From positions 2,108,001-2,172,000 of the forward strand of contig NZ_JASSUA010000001.1 of NCBI RefSeq assembly GCF_030227115.1: a stretch of DNA of 64,000 nucleotides. Direction: 5' to 3'. Below the pieces are notes generated by a model, which saw only the letters and a list, made by a program, of their open reading frames with translations, ran no database searches and was not told where the DNA came from. Source of the stretch: Marinobacter sp. SS13-12. GTDB lineage: Bacteria; Pseudomonadota; Gammaproteobacteria; Pseudomonadales; Oleiphilaceae. Positions 1 through 8,620 of the stretch are shown here, piece after piece (position 1 is the stretch's first letter; every line of letters starts with the position of its first letter). The translations under genes and the position numbers were made by a program.

Positions 1-2
1 AG

Positions 3-281
3 GTGAAAGCCTGGCTGGAGAAACACCCTCGGTTCAAGCTTCACTTCACACCAACCAGCGCCTCTTGGCTGAACGCCGTGGAGGGATGGTTTGGTCAGCT
101 GGAACGCCGCGCTTTGTACCGTGGAATCTTTACCAGTGTGGGCGAACTCAAGACGGCGATTCGCCGGTATATAAAGACCCATAACGAGAAACTGGCCAAG
201 CCGTTCCGGTGGCACAAAAGTGCAGAATCGATTATGACTTCAGTGGCGCGAGCAAAACTGAGCATTATTGATAATAAATAA
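3..281 (+). CDS. IS630-family transposase, C-terminal part (cut by window edge)
   Basis: The open frame enters from the left edge, so only the last ~92 residues are visible and the GTG at the edge need not be the start. The stretch 'FTPTSASWLNAVEGWF' is the typical C-terminal block of IS630/Tc1-type DDE transposases; the Glu in 'NAVEGWF' is the expected third catalytic acid. It is followed by the usual basic tail that ends in 'KPFRWHKSAESI'. The enzyme would cut and join IS ends at TA targets. It abuts the start of the polysaccharide locus by less than 100 bp, which fits IS-mediated shuffling of such loci. Whether the element is complete cannot be judged from this window. Confidence 0.85.
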   Translation: MKAWLEKHPRFKLHFTPTSASWLNAVEGWFGQLERRALYRGIFTSVGELKTAIRRYIKTHNEKLAKPFRWHKSAESIMTSVARAKLSIIDNK

Positions 282-371
282 ATGGATTACCCGGACGGAA
301 CACTAGGGGGGCCTCGTTTTTCGTTTTCGTTTTAAATTATCGCCGATACGTATTAAATTTTGGGATATATA

Positions 372-1382
372 ATGTTTGAAGATAAAGTTCTAATGATTAC
401 CGGTGGCACGGGCTCGTTCGGTAAAACAGTTCTTAAGCGATTTTTAGATACAAATATTCGTGAAATTCGAATTTTCAGTCGGGATGAAAAAAAGCAAGAG
501 GATATGCGTCTTGCGCTGTCGAACGACAAGGTCAAGTTTTATATTGGTGATGTGAGGTCTCATGACAGCATAAAGCAGGCCATGGTAGGCGTTGATTACG
601 TTTTCCATGCAGCTGCACTCAAGCAGGTTCCTTCCTGCGAGTTTCACCCAATGGAAGCGGTGAGGACTAACGTTCTTGGCACTGAAAATGTCCTCAATGC
701 GGCCATTGAAAGCAATGTAAAGCGGGTTGTTGTCCTTAGTACTGATAAGGCGGTGTATCCGATTAATGCCATGGGCATCTCGAAAGCCATGGCCGAAAAG
801 CTGATGGTGGCAAAGTCACGTCTTGTCCCCGAGGGCGGCCCGGTTTTGTGTGCCACCAGATACGGAAACGTTATGGCTTCCCGAGGGTCGGTGATTCCTT
901 TGTTTCTGAAGCAAATTAAAAACAAAGAAGCATTAACCGTAACAGATCCTGAAATGACCAGATTTCTGATGTCGCTTGAGGATTCTCTTGATCTGGTTCT
1001 GCATGCTTTTGAAAATGCGACACAAGGGGACATTTTTGTGCAAAAAGCGCCTGCGTCAACTGTGCAGGATCTTGCGCAGGCACTGAAAGAGTTATTTGGG
1101 GCTGACAATACAATTAGAATAATTGGCACCCGGCATGGTGAGAAACTCTATGAGTCACTCATTTCCAGGGAGGAAATGGCGAAGTCAGAGGATATGGGCC
1201 GTTACTACCGCATACAGGCCGATAACCGTGATCTGAATTACCGGAAATTTTTTGTGGAAGGTGAAGAAAAAATTTCCCAGTCGGATGACTATACCTCTCA
1301 TAATACGACTCGTTTAACCGTTCCGGAAGTAAAGAGTCTGGTTAGTGAGCTGGAGTACGTGAAGGAGCAGCTCAATGCTTAA
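372..1382 (+). CDS. UDP-GlcNAc 4,6-dehydratase/5-epimerase (WbjB/CapE/WbvB-like)
   Basis: This is a 336-residue extended SDR protein. It has the N-terminal Rossmann loop 'TGGTGSFG' (residues 10-17) and the active-site block 'STDKAVYPINAMGISK' (about 123-138), where Met134 replaces the usual Tyr before Lys138, as in the FlaA1/CapE group. Family members take UDP-D-GlcNAc through 4,6-dehydration and C5 inversion, giving the 4-keto-L-sugar used for UDP-L-FucNAc or UDP-L-QuiNAc. I prefer the ATG at 372 (GGGA upstream, 6-nt gap) to an in-frame TTG at 360. It overlaps the next gene by 8 nt, and together with the epimerase at 1375 and the reductase at 4976 it makes a complete pathway. The exact stereochemical product is inferred from these partners. 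Confidence 0.88.
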   Translation: MFEDKVLMITGGTGSFGKTVLKRFLDTNIREIRIFSRDEKKQEDMRLALSNDKVKFYIGDVRSHDSIKQAMVGVDYVFHAAALKQVPSCEFHPMEAVRTNVLGTENVLNAAIESNVKRVVVLSTDKAVYPINAMGISKAMAEKLMVAKSRLVPEGGPVLCATRYGNVMASRGSVIPLFLKQIKNKEALTVTDPEMTRFLMSLEDSLDLVLHAFENATQGDIFVQKAPASTVQDLAQALKELFGADNTIRIIGTRHGEKLYESLISREEMAKSEDMGRYYRIQADNRDLNYRKFFVEGEEKISQSDDYTSHNTTRLTVPEVKSLVSELEYVKEQLNA

Positions 1383-2502
1383 GGTCATGACGCTCGTAGG
1401 CACCCGCCCTGAACTGATAAAAATGAGCCGCGTGATTGCCGAGTTGGATAAACAGGTCAACCATATCCTGGTGCATTCCGGGCAAAATTATGACTTTGAG
1501 CTGAATCAGGTTTTTTTTGATGATCTTGAAATTCGCAAGCCTGATTATTTTCTGGGTGCCGCCGGAAGTACTGCCGCCAAAACCATTGCAGAAGTGATTG
1601 CCAGGGCTGACGAAGTTTTTGCCGTTGAAAAGCCGGATGCGTTGTTGCTTTATGGTGACACCAATTCCTGTATGGCGGTGATCTCGGCGAAACGGAGGAA
1701 AATCCCAGTCTTTCACATGGAGGCTGGAAACCGGTGTTTTGATGAGAGGGTGCCTGAAGAACTTAATCGTAAAGTGTTGGACCATTTGAGTGACATCAAT
1801 ATGGTTTTAACTGAGCACGCGCGTCGTTATTTGATTGCCGAGGGCATTCGGCCGGAAACAATCCTGAAAACCGGCTCTCACATGCATGAAGTCCTGAACT
1901 ATTACATGCCCAAAATTCAGCAATCGGATGTTTTAGACCGAAGTGGACTTGAAGCCGGAAAATTTTTCATCGCGAGCGCTCATCGCGAAGAGAACGTAGA
2001 CTGCCCCGATAGTTTAAAGGAACTGGTTGACTCACTGAAGGCGCTGGCGGACGAGTACAACTTACCTGTGATAGTCTCTACCCATCCAAGGACCAGGCAA
2101 CGTTTGGAGGCCCTTGGAATTGACCTGTCGCACCCCCTGCTCAGATTCGTTAAACCCTTCGGTTTTCTGGATTATCTGAGGTTACAGATGGAGGCGTTTT
2201 GTGTTTTGTCGGACAGTGGCACCATCACTGAAGAGGCCTCTTTGCTGAACCTTCCGGCTATAACGATACGCAACACCCATGAGCGGCCGGAGGGCATGGA
2301 CGTAGGAACTTTGATCATGAGTGGTTTGAGTAAGGACTCAATTCTTGATGCCGTGAAAGTAGTTACCAGCCAACATGATGCAGAAAAAAGAGTGTTTTCC
2401 TTGGTGGGGGATTACGAAGGTGGGCCTGTTTCCAAGCAGGTTGTACGAGTGGTCCTGAGCTATACGGACTATATCAACCGCACTGTGTGGCGTAAGTCTT
2501 GA
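1375..2502 (+). CDS. UDP-N-acetylglucosamine 2-epimerase family protein (WbjD/CapG-like)
   Basis: This 375-residue protein is a non-hydrolysing UDP-HexNAc 2-epimerase of the WecB superfamily. Visible family blocks are 'GTRPELIKM' at the N-terminus, 'LLYGDTNSCMAV', 'HMEAGNRCFDERVPEE', 'ASAHREENVD' and 'VLSDSGTITEEASLL'. The 'MEAGNRCFDERVPEE' version, instead of the 'VEAGLR' of true WecB, is typical of the WbjD/CapG branch. That branch inverts C2 of the 6-deoxy sugar made by the upstream dehydratase and the RmlD-like reductase. It overlaps the upstream gene, so translation is probably coupled. Two further 2-epimerase genes of the WecB type lie downstream (7492 and 13431), so this copy is best assigned to the L-sugar branch. 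Confidence 0.86.
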   Translation: MLKVMTLVGTRPELIKMSRVIAELDKQVNHILVHSGQNYDFELNQVFFDDLEIRKPDYFLGAAGSTAAKTIAEVIARADEVFAVEKPDALLLYGDTNSCMAVISAKRRKIPVFHMEAGNRCFDERVPEELNRKVLDHLSDINMVLTEHARRYLIAEGIRPETILKTGSHMHEVLNYYMPKIQQSDVLDRSGLEAGKFFIASAHREENVDCPDSLKELVDSLKALADEYNLPVIVSTHPRTRQRLEALGIDLSHPLLRFVKPFGFLDYLRLQMEAFCVLSDSGTITEEASLLNLPAITIRNTHERPEGMDVGTLIMSGLSKDSILDAVKVVTSQHDAEKRVFSLVGDYEGGPVSKQVVRVVLSYTDYINRTVWRKS

Positions 2503-2520
2503 TTCAAATAAGCGTTATTT

Positions 2521-3465
2521 ATGAAATTTAATCCAAAAGTATCAATTGTCATACCTGTGTATAATGGATCCAATTTTCTTGCTGAGGCCATCGAGTCTGC
2601 GTTGGGTCAAACCTACGATAACCTGGAAATTCTGGTTATAAACGACGGCTCCAATGATGAAGGTAAGACTGAATCTATTGCTATGAGCTATGGCGATTCC
2701 ATTTGTTATTACCGCAAGGAAAATGGTGGCGTTTCTACAGCGCTCAATATGGCAATTGAGAAAATGAGTGGTGATTACCTTTCCTGGCTTAGCCACGATG
2801 ATTTGTACTCATCCGACAAGGTTCTTAAGCAGGTGGAGGCCTTGCAAGCACTCGATGAGCCTTCAAAGCATGTTGTTTTCAGTGATTACAGTCTCTTTAA
2901 CGTAGATACGAGGGTAACTAGAAGGGTAAAGCTGGAGAGTAGTAACCCGGTGGGGTTCAGGGGCCGTTTGCTGGTAAATAGTGATGTCCATGGTTGTACC
3001 ATGTTGATACCGCGAGAGGCTTTTCGGGTTTGTGGACATTTTAACCCAGAATTGAAAGCAACACAGGACTACGATATGTGGTTCCGCCTCGGCCAGGAGT
3101 ATACATTCATTCATGTGCCGGAAAATCTGGTAACCGGGCGGGTGCATGCTGAACAGTTGGGTACGCGGGTCCCATGGCGAGTGTCAGAAAATATCCGTTT
3201 AAGAAAGCAATGGATTGATGAAATAGACCCTGAAGAGGTGATGGCCTTCACCGGGAAGTCAGAGTGCCTCTCTTTCGCCGAGATCGGCAAGGAATTAGCC
3301 AGAAAGTGCTATTTCAATCTAGCGGCCAAGTGCGCTGAGAGGTCCTTTGTCGCTTCTGCCAGGCTTAAGCTTCAGGAGACCCCCCGGATCGTAGCTTTCC
3401 TTGTTTCGGGATACTCCTACGGCATAGCGGTTTCTGTCTATCGAGCGCTTAAACGGCTAGTTTGA
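2521..3465 (+). CDS. Glycosyltransferase family 2
   Basis: A 314-residue GT-A fold transferase. The N-terminus 'VSIVIPVYNGSNFLAEAIESAL' and the nucleotide-binding block 'EILVINDGSND' are GT2 hallmarks. 'WLSHDDLY' at about residues 90-97 carries the acidic pair that binds the divalent metal and the sugar nucleotide. It should add one sugar to the undecaprenyl-linked repeat unit at the inner face of the cytoplasmic membrane. No membrane helix is obvious except a hydrophobic C-terminal stretch. Donor and acceptor cannot be read from sequence. It starts 18 nt after the epimerase and precedes the flippase gene, so it is part of the same operon. Confidence 0.85.
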   Translation: MKFNPKVSIVIPVYNGSNFLAEAIESALGQTYDNLEILVINDGSNDEGKTESIAMSYGDSICYYRKENGGVSTALNMAIEKMSGDYLSWLSHDDLYSSDKVLKQVEALQALDEPSKHVVFSDYSLFNVDTRVTRRVKLESSNPVGFRGRLLVNSDVHGCTMLIPREAFRVCGHFNPELKATQDYDMWFRLGQEYTFIHVPENLVTGRVHAEQLGTRVPWRVSENIRLRKQWIDEIDPEEVMAFTGKSECLSFAEIGKELARKCYFNLAAKCAERSFVASARLKLQETPRIVAFLVSGYSYGIAVSVYRALKRLV

Positions 3466-3497
3466 AGTGTTTTTTGGGATGCAGGTGATCACCTCTT

Positions 3498-4913
3498 TTG
3501 AATATTAAAAATATTGTCGGATTTGCGATTGGGCCCATTGGTGTTGCTGTTCTGGGCCTTGCGACGACGCCTCTGATCACCTGGGCCTTCTCTCCTGAGG
3601 ATGTCGGGAGATTTGGTGTGTTCCAAACGGTGCTGTCATTGGCACTGGTTGTCTCAGTCTTTGGCCTTGATCAGGCTTATACGCGCGAGTATCACTCGGA
3701 ATCTGATAAGCCCCGCCTTTTCAAGAATAGCGTTCTTCCCGGCCTCTGCTTATTGATCATACTTTCAGCTGGGGTAATATTTTACGGAAAGCTCATTTCC
3801 GAGTTTCTGTTTGGTATTGAGAGCCGCGTGCTGATCTTTTTGACAGTTTGCGCCGTTATTCTCAACTATTTTTCACGGTTTTTATCATTGATTCTGAGAA
3901 TGCAGGAGAGAGGCCTGGCATTTTCCATGAGTCAGGTAATACCCAAGTTTGTCCTGCTCGCGATCATCTTGGTTTATATTGCTTTGCCCTTTGAAAAATC
4001 ACTGGTCCATCTGTTTTATGCCTTCGTGGCGTCGATGGCTGTAGTTCTGGTTATTTTTGGCTGGAATACACGGAAGGAGCTGAAAGACAGCTTCAAAGCC
4101 TCACTTGACAGTGACCTCATGCGGAAGCTGTTCCGCTATGGCCTACCGCTGGTGGTGGCCGGGTTAGCGTTTCAGGCGATTAGTGCTGTTACGATATTTT
4201 CACTTAGAACCTTATCAACATTCCCTGAATTGGCAGTTTATTCTGTAACTTTGCGGTTTTCTGCCGCAGCGGTGTTGGTTCAGTCTATCTTTTCTATCAT
4301 CTGGGCTCCGTTGGTTTTCAAATGGCACTCCAACAACGTTGACATGAATCGTGTAAACTCTGTAGCCCAGACCGTCCTTGCGGCTGTATGTATATTTGCC
4401 GCAATATGTGGTTCACTTTCTTGGCTTGTGGATTACCTCCTTCCTGAAGATTATCTACAGGTAAAATACCTGATCGTGTGTGCAATGGTTCAACCGCTTT
4501 TATACACCCTTTCGATAGTAACGAGCGTTGGTATCGGATTGCAGAGAAAGAGTTCGTTATCCCTGGGCACCTCGGTGATAGCGCTTCTGGTGAACCTTCT
4601 ACTTTGCTGGGTGTTAATTCCCCAACTCGGTGCCTCGGGAGCAATAATTGCAAATACTCTGTCCTTCTTCTTGCTGTTTGTCCTCAACACAGAGGCATCA
4701 GCGTTTATCTGGAGAGGTTTTCCGAGAGTGAAGATGTATCTCTGCCTTGTATTGGTCGTCAGTGGATCGATCCTTACGGTAATTCTGGGCCATGAGATAG
4801 GACCCTCAGTCTGGGTAGCTTGGTCTCTAATAGGTATTTTGAGTGTAATGGTATTTATGAGTGAACTCAGGAATCTTTATGGCCAGATCCTCAACCGGAA
4901 TACTAAGGCTTAG
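3498..4913 (+). CDS. wzx: Wzx-type polysaccharide flippase
   Basis: A 471-residue integral membrane protein with about 12-14 hydrophobic segments over its whole length, of the Polysacc_synt/MOP exporter superfamily. Such proteins move undecaprenyl-diphosphate-linked oligosaccharide units from the inner to the outer face of the cytoplasmic membrane. The N-terminal 'VGFAIGPIGVAVLGLATTPLI' region is typical of the first helix. The start is TTG at 3498, supported by AGGTGA nine bases upstream; the next in-frame ATG would lose the first helices. It lies between a GT2 gene and the RmlD-like reductase. Together with the Wzy-like protein at 6134 it indicates a Wzx/Wzy-dependent pathway rather than an ABC exporter. 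Confidence 0.85.
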   Translation: MNIKNIVGFAIGPIGVAVLGLATTPLITWAFSPEDVGRFGVFQTVLSLALVVSVFGLDQAYTREYHSESDKPRLFKNSVLPGLCLLIILSAGVIFYGKLISEFLFGIESRVLIFLTVCAVILNYFSRFLSLILRMQERGLAFSMSQVIPKFVLLAIILVYIALPFEKSLVHLFYAFVASMAVVLVIFGWNTRKELKDSFKASLDSDLMRKLFRYGLPLVVAGLAFQAISAVTIFSLRTLSTFPELAVYSVTLRFSAAAVLVQSIFSIIWAPLVFKWHSNNVDMNRVNSVAQTVLAAVCIFAAICGSLSWLVDYLLPEDYLQVKYLIVCAMVQPLLYTLSIVTSVGIGLQRKSSLSLGTSVIALLVNLLLCWVLIPQLGASGAIIANTLSFFLLFVLNTEASAFIWRGFPRVKMYLCLVLVVSGSILTVILGHEIGPSVWVAWSLIGILSVMVFMSELRNLYGQILNRNTKA

Positions 4914-4975
4914 CTAAGGCTTTAGTTCTTGAACATAAAAATAGATCTTCACGTTGGTATAAAAGGTGTCTAGCT

Positions 4976-5836
4976 ATGCGGATTCTTGTACTCGGTGCTA
5001 CCGGGATGCTTGGAAGTGCTGTCTTAAAGGTATTATCTGATGACAGTCGCTTCGATGTTTGGGGATCTGCAAGGGACTCCAGTAAGCTTTCCTTATTGCC
5101 GGAAAAAAGCACCCCAAAGATAGTAACGGGAATAAATGTACTGGATTCTGATCATCTCGCGTTTATTTTCAGGAAGGTAAAGCCGGATGCTGTGGTTAAC
5201 TGTATTGGCCTGATAAAACAGGTTTCAGATGCAAATAATCCGTTGGTTGCGCTACCGACCAATTCATTACTGCCACATCGCATGGCAGATTTGTGTGAGC
5301 TGAGTCAGTGCAGATTGATACATATCAGTACAGACTGTGTTTTCTCAGGAAAAAAAGGGCATTATACCGAGAATGACCCCTCAGATGCTGAGGATCTGTA
5401 TGGTAAGTCAAAGCATATAGGCGAAGTGACAGATCGAAAAAATACTATCACTCTACGTACCTCGATTATTGGACACGAACTACAGTCGCAGTACGCTCTT
5501 CTCGAATGGTTCTTAGCCCAAGAGGGTCTTGTATACGGGTATTCAAAGGCAATTTTCTCGGGCGTTCCTACAAATGAACTAGCCCGGATAATAAAAGAAT
5601 ATGTGTTACCACGAAACGATTTGAATGGTCTTTATCATGTTTCTGCAGATCCGATATCGAAGTTTGATTTACTGAATATAGTTGCGAGACAATATAAAAA
5701 AGATATTAAAATAATTGAAGACAGCAATGTGGTGGTTGATCGATCACTTGCGAGCGATAAGTTTCGTAAGGCCACCGGTTATAAAGCACCAGATTGGGGT
5801 CAACTGGTTGAGAGAATGTGGAGATTCCGGTCGTAG
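4976..5836 (+). CDS. RmlD-like SDR reductase (probable UDP-4-keto-L-sugar reductase, WbvR-like)
   Basis: A 286-residue SDR with the cofactor loop 'LGATGMLG' (residues 6-13), 'HISTDCVFSG' (Ser/Thr/Asp at 118-120) and the catalytic pair Tyr142/Lys146 in 'DLYGKSK'. It belongs to the RmlD (dTDP-4-dehydrorhamnose reductase) family. It lacks the roughly 80-residue C-terminal cupin that WbjC/CapF enzymes (about 370 residues) use in UDP-L-FucNAc synthesis. In Vibrio cholerae O37, WbvB, WbvR and WbvD make UDP-L-QuiNAc, and WbvR is such a short RmlD-like protein. With the dehydratase at 372 and epimerase at 1375, the same route is inferred here. No dTDP-rhamnose genes are nearby, which argues against RmlD itself. 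Confidence 0.82.
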   Translation: MRILVLGATGMLGSAVLKVLSDDSRFDVWGSARDSSKLSLLPEKSTPKIVTGINVLDSDHLAFIFRKVKPDAVVNCIGLIKQVSDANNPLVALPTNSLLPHRMADLCELSQCRLIHISTDCVFSGKKGHYTENDPSDAEDLYGKSKHIGEVTDRKNTITLRTSIIGHELQSQYALLEWFLAQEGLVYGYSKAIFSGVPTNELARIIKEYVLPRNDLNGLYHVSADPISKFDLLNIVARQYKKDIKIIEDSNVVVDRSLASDKFRKATGYKAPDWGQLVERMWRFRS

Positions 5837-6133
5837 TTTCAATAAATTAAGTGGTAGAAGTAGGCGACGCTGATAACCGAAGAAAAACTGTAGTAACCTC
5901 GCTTATTCGCTTGGTCATGATAATAATGCCGCTGAACTGTTAGGGCTTGATTTCTACCGTGCGTAAGGCTGCTTGGCATAATAAAAATCTGATTGTTTGG
6001 TGCAGGTCTTCGCTTAGAGTTTTAACCTAGTGTACTAAGTATTTCTGGTGTTGTTATTAATTTTTAGGTGTTTTATAACTCGTTATGTTTTGGGCATCTT
6101 TGAACTCCCCTTCAATTTTTTCGGATTTTAGAA
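5837..6133. other. AT-rich intergenic stretch, no gene seen
   Basis: About 300 bases between the RmlD-like reductase and the Wzy-like gene. Short open frames exist but none has a start with a ribosome site or a recognisable motif. The sequence becomes strongly AT-rich towards 6134. It may hold a promoter for the next gene; I cannot point to a convincing -35/-10 pair. Confidence 0.5.
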
Positions 6134-7375
6134 ATGACTATCGATGCAACCAAAACAAAAAAGTCTTTTGTAATTGAGTGGATTCTAGTTTTAATAATCC
6201 TAAGCCAAAACCATCCGTGGTTTTTATGGCCGAATAGTTATATTTTCTCTGTTATTTTGATTGGAGTGCTATTTTTCCTCTGCGCATCAAGATTATCTTC
6301 GATATCGGTTAACTGCAATTTCTTAGCTATTTCATCCCTCACAATTATTTTGTTGTTATTCTTTTGTGTTTATGCTTCTCTCCAAACCTTTCGCACTAGT
6401 TCTTTTATTAGTATAGCAGTTTTTGTCTTAGTTTTTGCTTTGAATAAAGGAGAGAAATTAAAGGCCCTGGATAAGTTGACAACACTGCTAACATTGATAG
6501 TTTTTTTGTCGATTGTGGCGAGGGTGACAAATGAATATTTTTTTTCGTTGCCCCATTCGCCTTTGTCTTATCCTGATGGGAAGGGCGACATACCTGATTT
6601 AGGAATAAAAAATTTCTTTTTATACATTGAGCCGGCCGGTTTGGCAGGGAATAGATTGTACTCAATTTTTGACGAGCCTGGTACTTTGGGGACATTAGTT
6701 GCTTTTATGCTTGTGGGCAATAATTTTAATTTCAGAGATGTCAGAAATTTAGTTTTACTCCTTGGCGGTATTTTAACATTCTCACTTGCTTTTTTTATTA
6801 TAAGTGCATTTGGGTTTTTCCTGTTAAGGCTTGGTTCGCCGTTAAAGATGGCTAAGGGTGTGCTCCTTCTTGTTTTAGCGGTCTTGGGTTCAGTGATATT
6901 TTTTTGGGATAATGACGCCTTTAGAATTATTGTAATTGATCGAATAGCTGGCCTTTTTGTTTTTGGCTTAGAATCTAGAAGCCCGCCTGTTCTCGATGTT
7001 TTTTTCTCGGATTACATTATATCTCTGGATGCACTGCTGGGGATGGGAACAAATTTCCATCTAGAAAATCCGACTATATTTTTAGGTCAAAGCTATAAGC
7101 TTTTTTTGATAGAGTATGGTTTTGTAGGGCTGTTTTTAGTTTTTTCTCTATATTTTTGTTTGATTTTAAGGGATTGGAAAATCGGTCTTGTTTGCTTGGC
7201 CGTGTTTTTTGTTTCTTTCCTGCAGCGGCCATTCTTGTTTACTCCGTGGCAGATTTTGTTATTTTCTATGGTTTTTGAAAGTCTTTTGTTTGTTAAAAGT
7301 TCATCTTTTGGGTTATATCGTGGTAACTACACAGTAGCTCAAAATTATCAGTGGAGGAAAAGAGAAAAGCTCTAA
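6134..7375 (+). CDS. wzy: Wzy-like O-antigen polymerase/ligase family membrane protein
   Basis: A 413-residue protein made almost entirely of hydrophobic helices (about 11-12), with one larger polar loop at roughly residues 150-190 ('PHSPLSYPDGKGDIPDLG'). This layout, plus strongly AT-rich DNA, is how Wzy polymerases usually look; they share little sequence. It would join repeat units on the periplasmic side of the inner membrane. The charged tail 'NYQWRKREKL' is cytoplasmic in style. It is the only multi-helix protein in the locus apart from Wzx, so the assignment rests on topology and context. A WaaL-type ligase is the main alternative. The ribosome site before the ATG is weak. Confidence 0.68.
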   Translation: MTIDATKTKKSFVIEWILVLIILSQNHPWFLWPNSYIFSVILIGVLFFLCASRLSSISVNCNFLAISSLTIILLLFFCVYASLQTFRTSSFISIAVFVLVFALNKGEKLKALDKLTTLLTLIVFLSIVARVTNEYFFSLPHSPLSYPDGKGDIPDLGIKNFFLYIEPAGLAGNRLYSIFDEPGTLGTLVAFMLVGNNFNFRDVRNLVLLLGGILTFSLAFFIISAFGFFLLRLGSPLKMAKGVLLLVLAVLGSVIFFWDNDAFRIIVIDRIAGLFVFGLESRSPPVLDVFFSDYIISLDALLGMGTNFHLENPTIFLGQSYKLFLIEYGFVGLFLVFSLYFCLILRDWKIGLVCLAVFFVSFLQRPFLFTPWQILLFSMVFESLLFVKSSSFGLYRGNYTVAQNYQWRKREKL

Positions 7376-7459
7376 ATGTGGTCCGATTTTCTGCTTGCGC
7401 TATCTTCCCGAGACAAGTACGAGCTTGACCTCAAGGCCTATGCGCCTGTTCACAATTAA
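7376..7459 (+). pseudogene. Possible 3' tail of a lost gene
   Basis: Directly after the Wzy-like stop codon an open frame of 27 codons runs to TAA and reads 'SSRDKYELDLKAYAPVHN' at its end. Its base composition is less AT-rich than the preceding gene and it looks like the C-terminus of a real protein. There is no independent start signal beyond an abutting ATG. I do not recognise the family. It may be debris at a recombination joint just before wecB. Confidence 0.25.
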
Positions 7460-7491
7460 GCCATAACTCAATCTTTCCAAAAAGCGACTCT

Positions 7492-8571
7492 ATGAAAATC
7501 CTAACCATCATCGGCGCCCGCCCACAATTTATCAAAGCCAGTGTGGTCTCCCGAGCTATTCAACAAGCCGGCGGCATTGAAGAGATTATATTGCATACCG
7601 GTCAGCATTTTGATTCCAACATGTCGGATATATTCTTCAACCAGTTGGGCATACCGAGGCCTGATCTTCAGCTGGATATCCATGGCGGCGGTCATGGCGA
7701 GATGACGGGGCGCATGCTGACCGAAATCGAGAAGGCATTGCTTAAGCATAAGCCAGATCGCGTTATGGTCTACGGAGACACCAACTCTACCTTGGCCGGT
7801 GCACTGGCTGCCACGAAGCTGCATATTCCTGTTGCCCATGTGGAAGCTGGGCTACGCAGTTTCAACATGCGGATGCCAGAGGAGATTAACCGCATCTTAA
7901 CTGATCAGATCAGCGATCTGCTGTTCTGCCCAACAAGCACTGCGGTTCGTAACCTGGAAAATGAAGGGTTTTCCAGTAAGCCGGTGAAGGTTATGCAAGT
8001 TGGCGACGTTATGCAGGATGCTGCCCTGCTGTTTGCTGAAAAAGCGGTTGCTCCGGCAGAAGGCGAGCTGCCGGAAGCCTTTGTCCTGGCCACCTTGCAC
8101 CGCGCTGAAAATACAGACAACCCCGAGCGGTTGGCTAATATTGTGCGGGCGCTCAATCAGATACATCAGAATCAGGTTCCCGTTGTCTTGCCCCTGCACC
8201 CTCGTACCCGCAAGCTTGTCGCAGAGCAAGGTCAGGCACTGAACGTCCATATTATTGAACCTGTCGGCTACTTTGAGATGGTCTGGCTGCTTGAACACTG
8301 TCAGTTGGTGCTCACAGACAGTGGGGGTGTGCAGAAAGAAGCTTATTTTTTCGGTAAGGCCTGCGTTACTATGCGTGATCAGACAGAGTGGGTGGAGTTA
8401 GTCGAGATCGCTGCAAATGTTTTGGTGGGAGCAGTAGCTCATAGAATTATTCAAGAGTGCACCAAGAACCGTGGCCGACAGGTCAAGGATCTAAGTGAGC
8501 TTTATGGTGGTGGCAAAGCGTCTTACAGGATTGTTGAGTTGTTAAAGAAGGCTCACTTTCTTGAGGGATAA
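7492..8571 (+). CDS. wecB: Non-hydrolysing UDP-N-acetylglucosamine 2-epimerase
   Basis: A 359-residue protein with all WecB family blocks: 'IIGARPQFIKASVV', 'HTGQHFD', 'VYGDTNSTLAG', 'HVEAGLRSFNMRMPEEINR', 'ATLHRAENTD', 'PLHPRTRK' and '[13 protein letters not shown]'. It interconverts UDP-GlcNAc and UDP-ManNAc. A second clear WecB lies at 13431, directly behind wecC. This copy therefore looks either redundant or dedicated to a variant donor in the neighbouring AT-rich block. It stands alone between the Wzy-like gene and a glycosyltransferase, about 115 bp after the former. 'VEAGLRSFNMRMPEE' separates it from the CapG-like copy at 1375. Confidence 0.9.
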   Translation: MKILTIIGARPQFIKASVVSRAIQQAGGIEEIILHTGQHFDSNMSDIFFNQLGIPRPDLQLDIHGGGHGEMTGRMLTEIEKALLKHKPDRVMVYGDTNSTLAGALAATKLHIPVAHVEAGLRSFNMRMPEEINRILTDQISDLLFCPTSTAVRNLENEGFSSKPVKVMQVGDVMQDAALLFAEKAVAPAEGELPEAFVLATLHRAENTDNPERLANIVRALNQIHQNQVPVVLPLHPRTRKLVAEQGQALNVHIIEPVGYFEMVWLLEHCQLVLTDSGGVQKEAYFFGKACVTMRDQTEWVELVEIAANVLVGAVAHRIIQECTKNRGRQVKDLSELYGGGKASYRIVELLKKAHFLEG

Positions 8572-8620
8572 CACAGGTTTTTTAATTTATTATAGTTTCT
8601 AGTTTTTGCGGGAGCCGAGT

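Noticed and set aside
4478-4795. Second plus-strand frame inside wzx
   Set aside because: No start signal and no motif; it lies wholly within the flippase gene.
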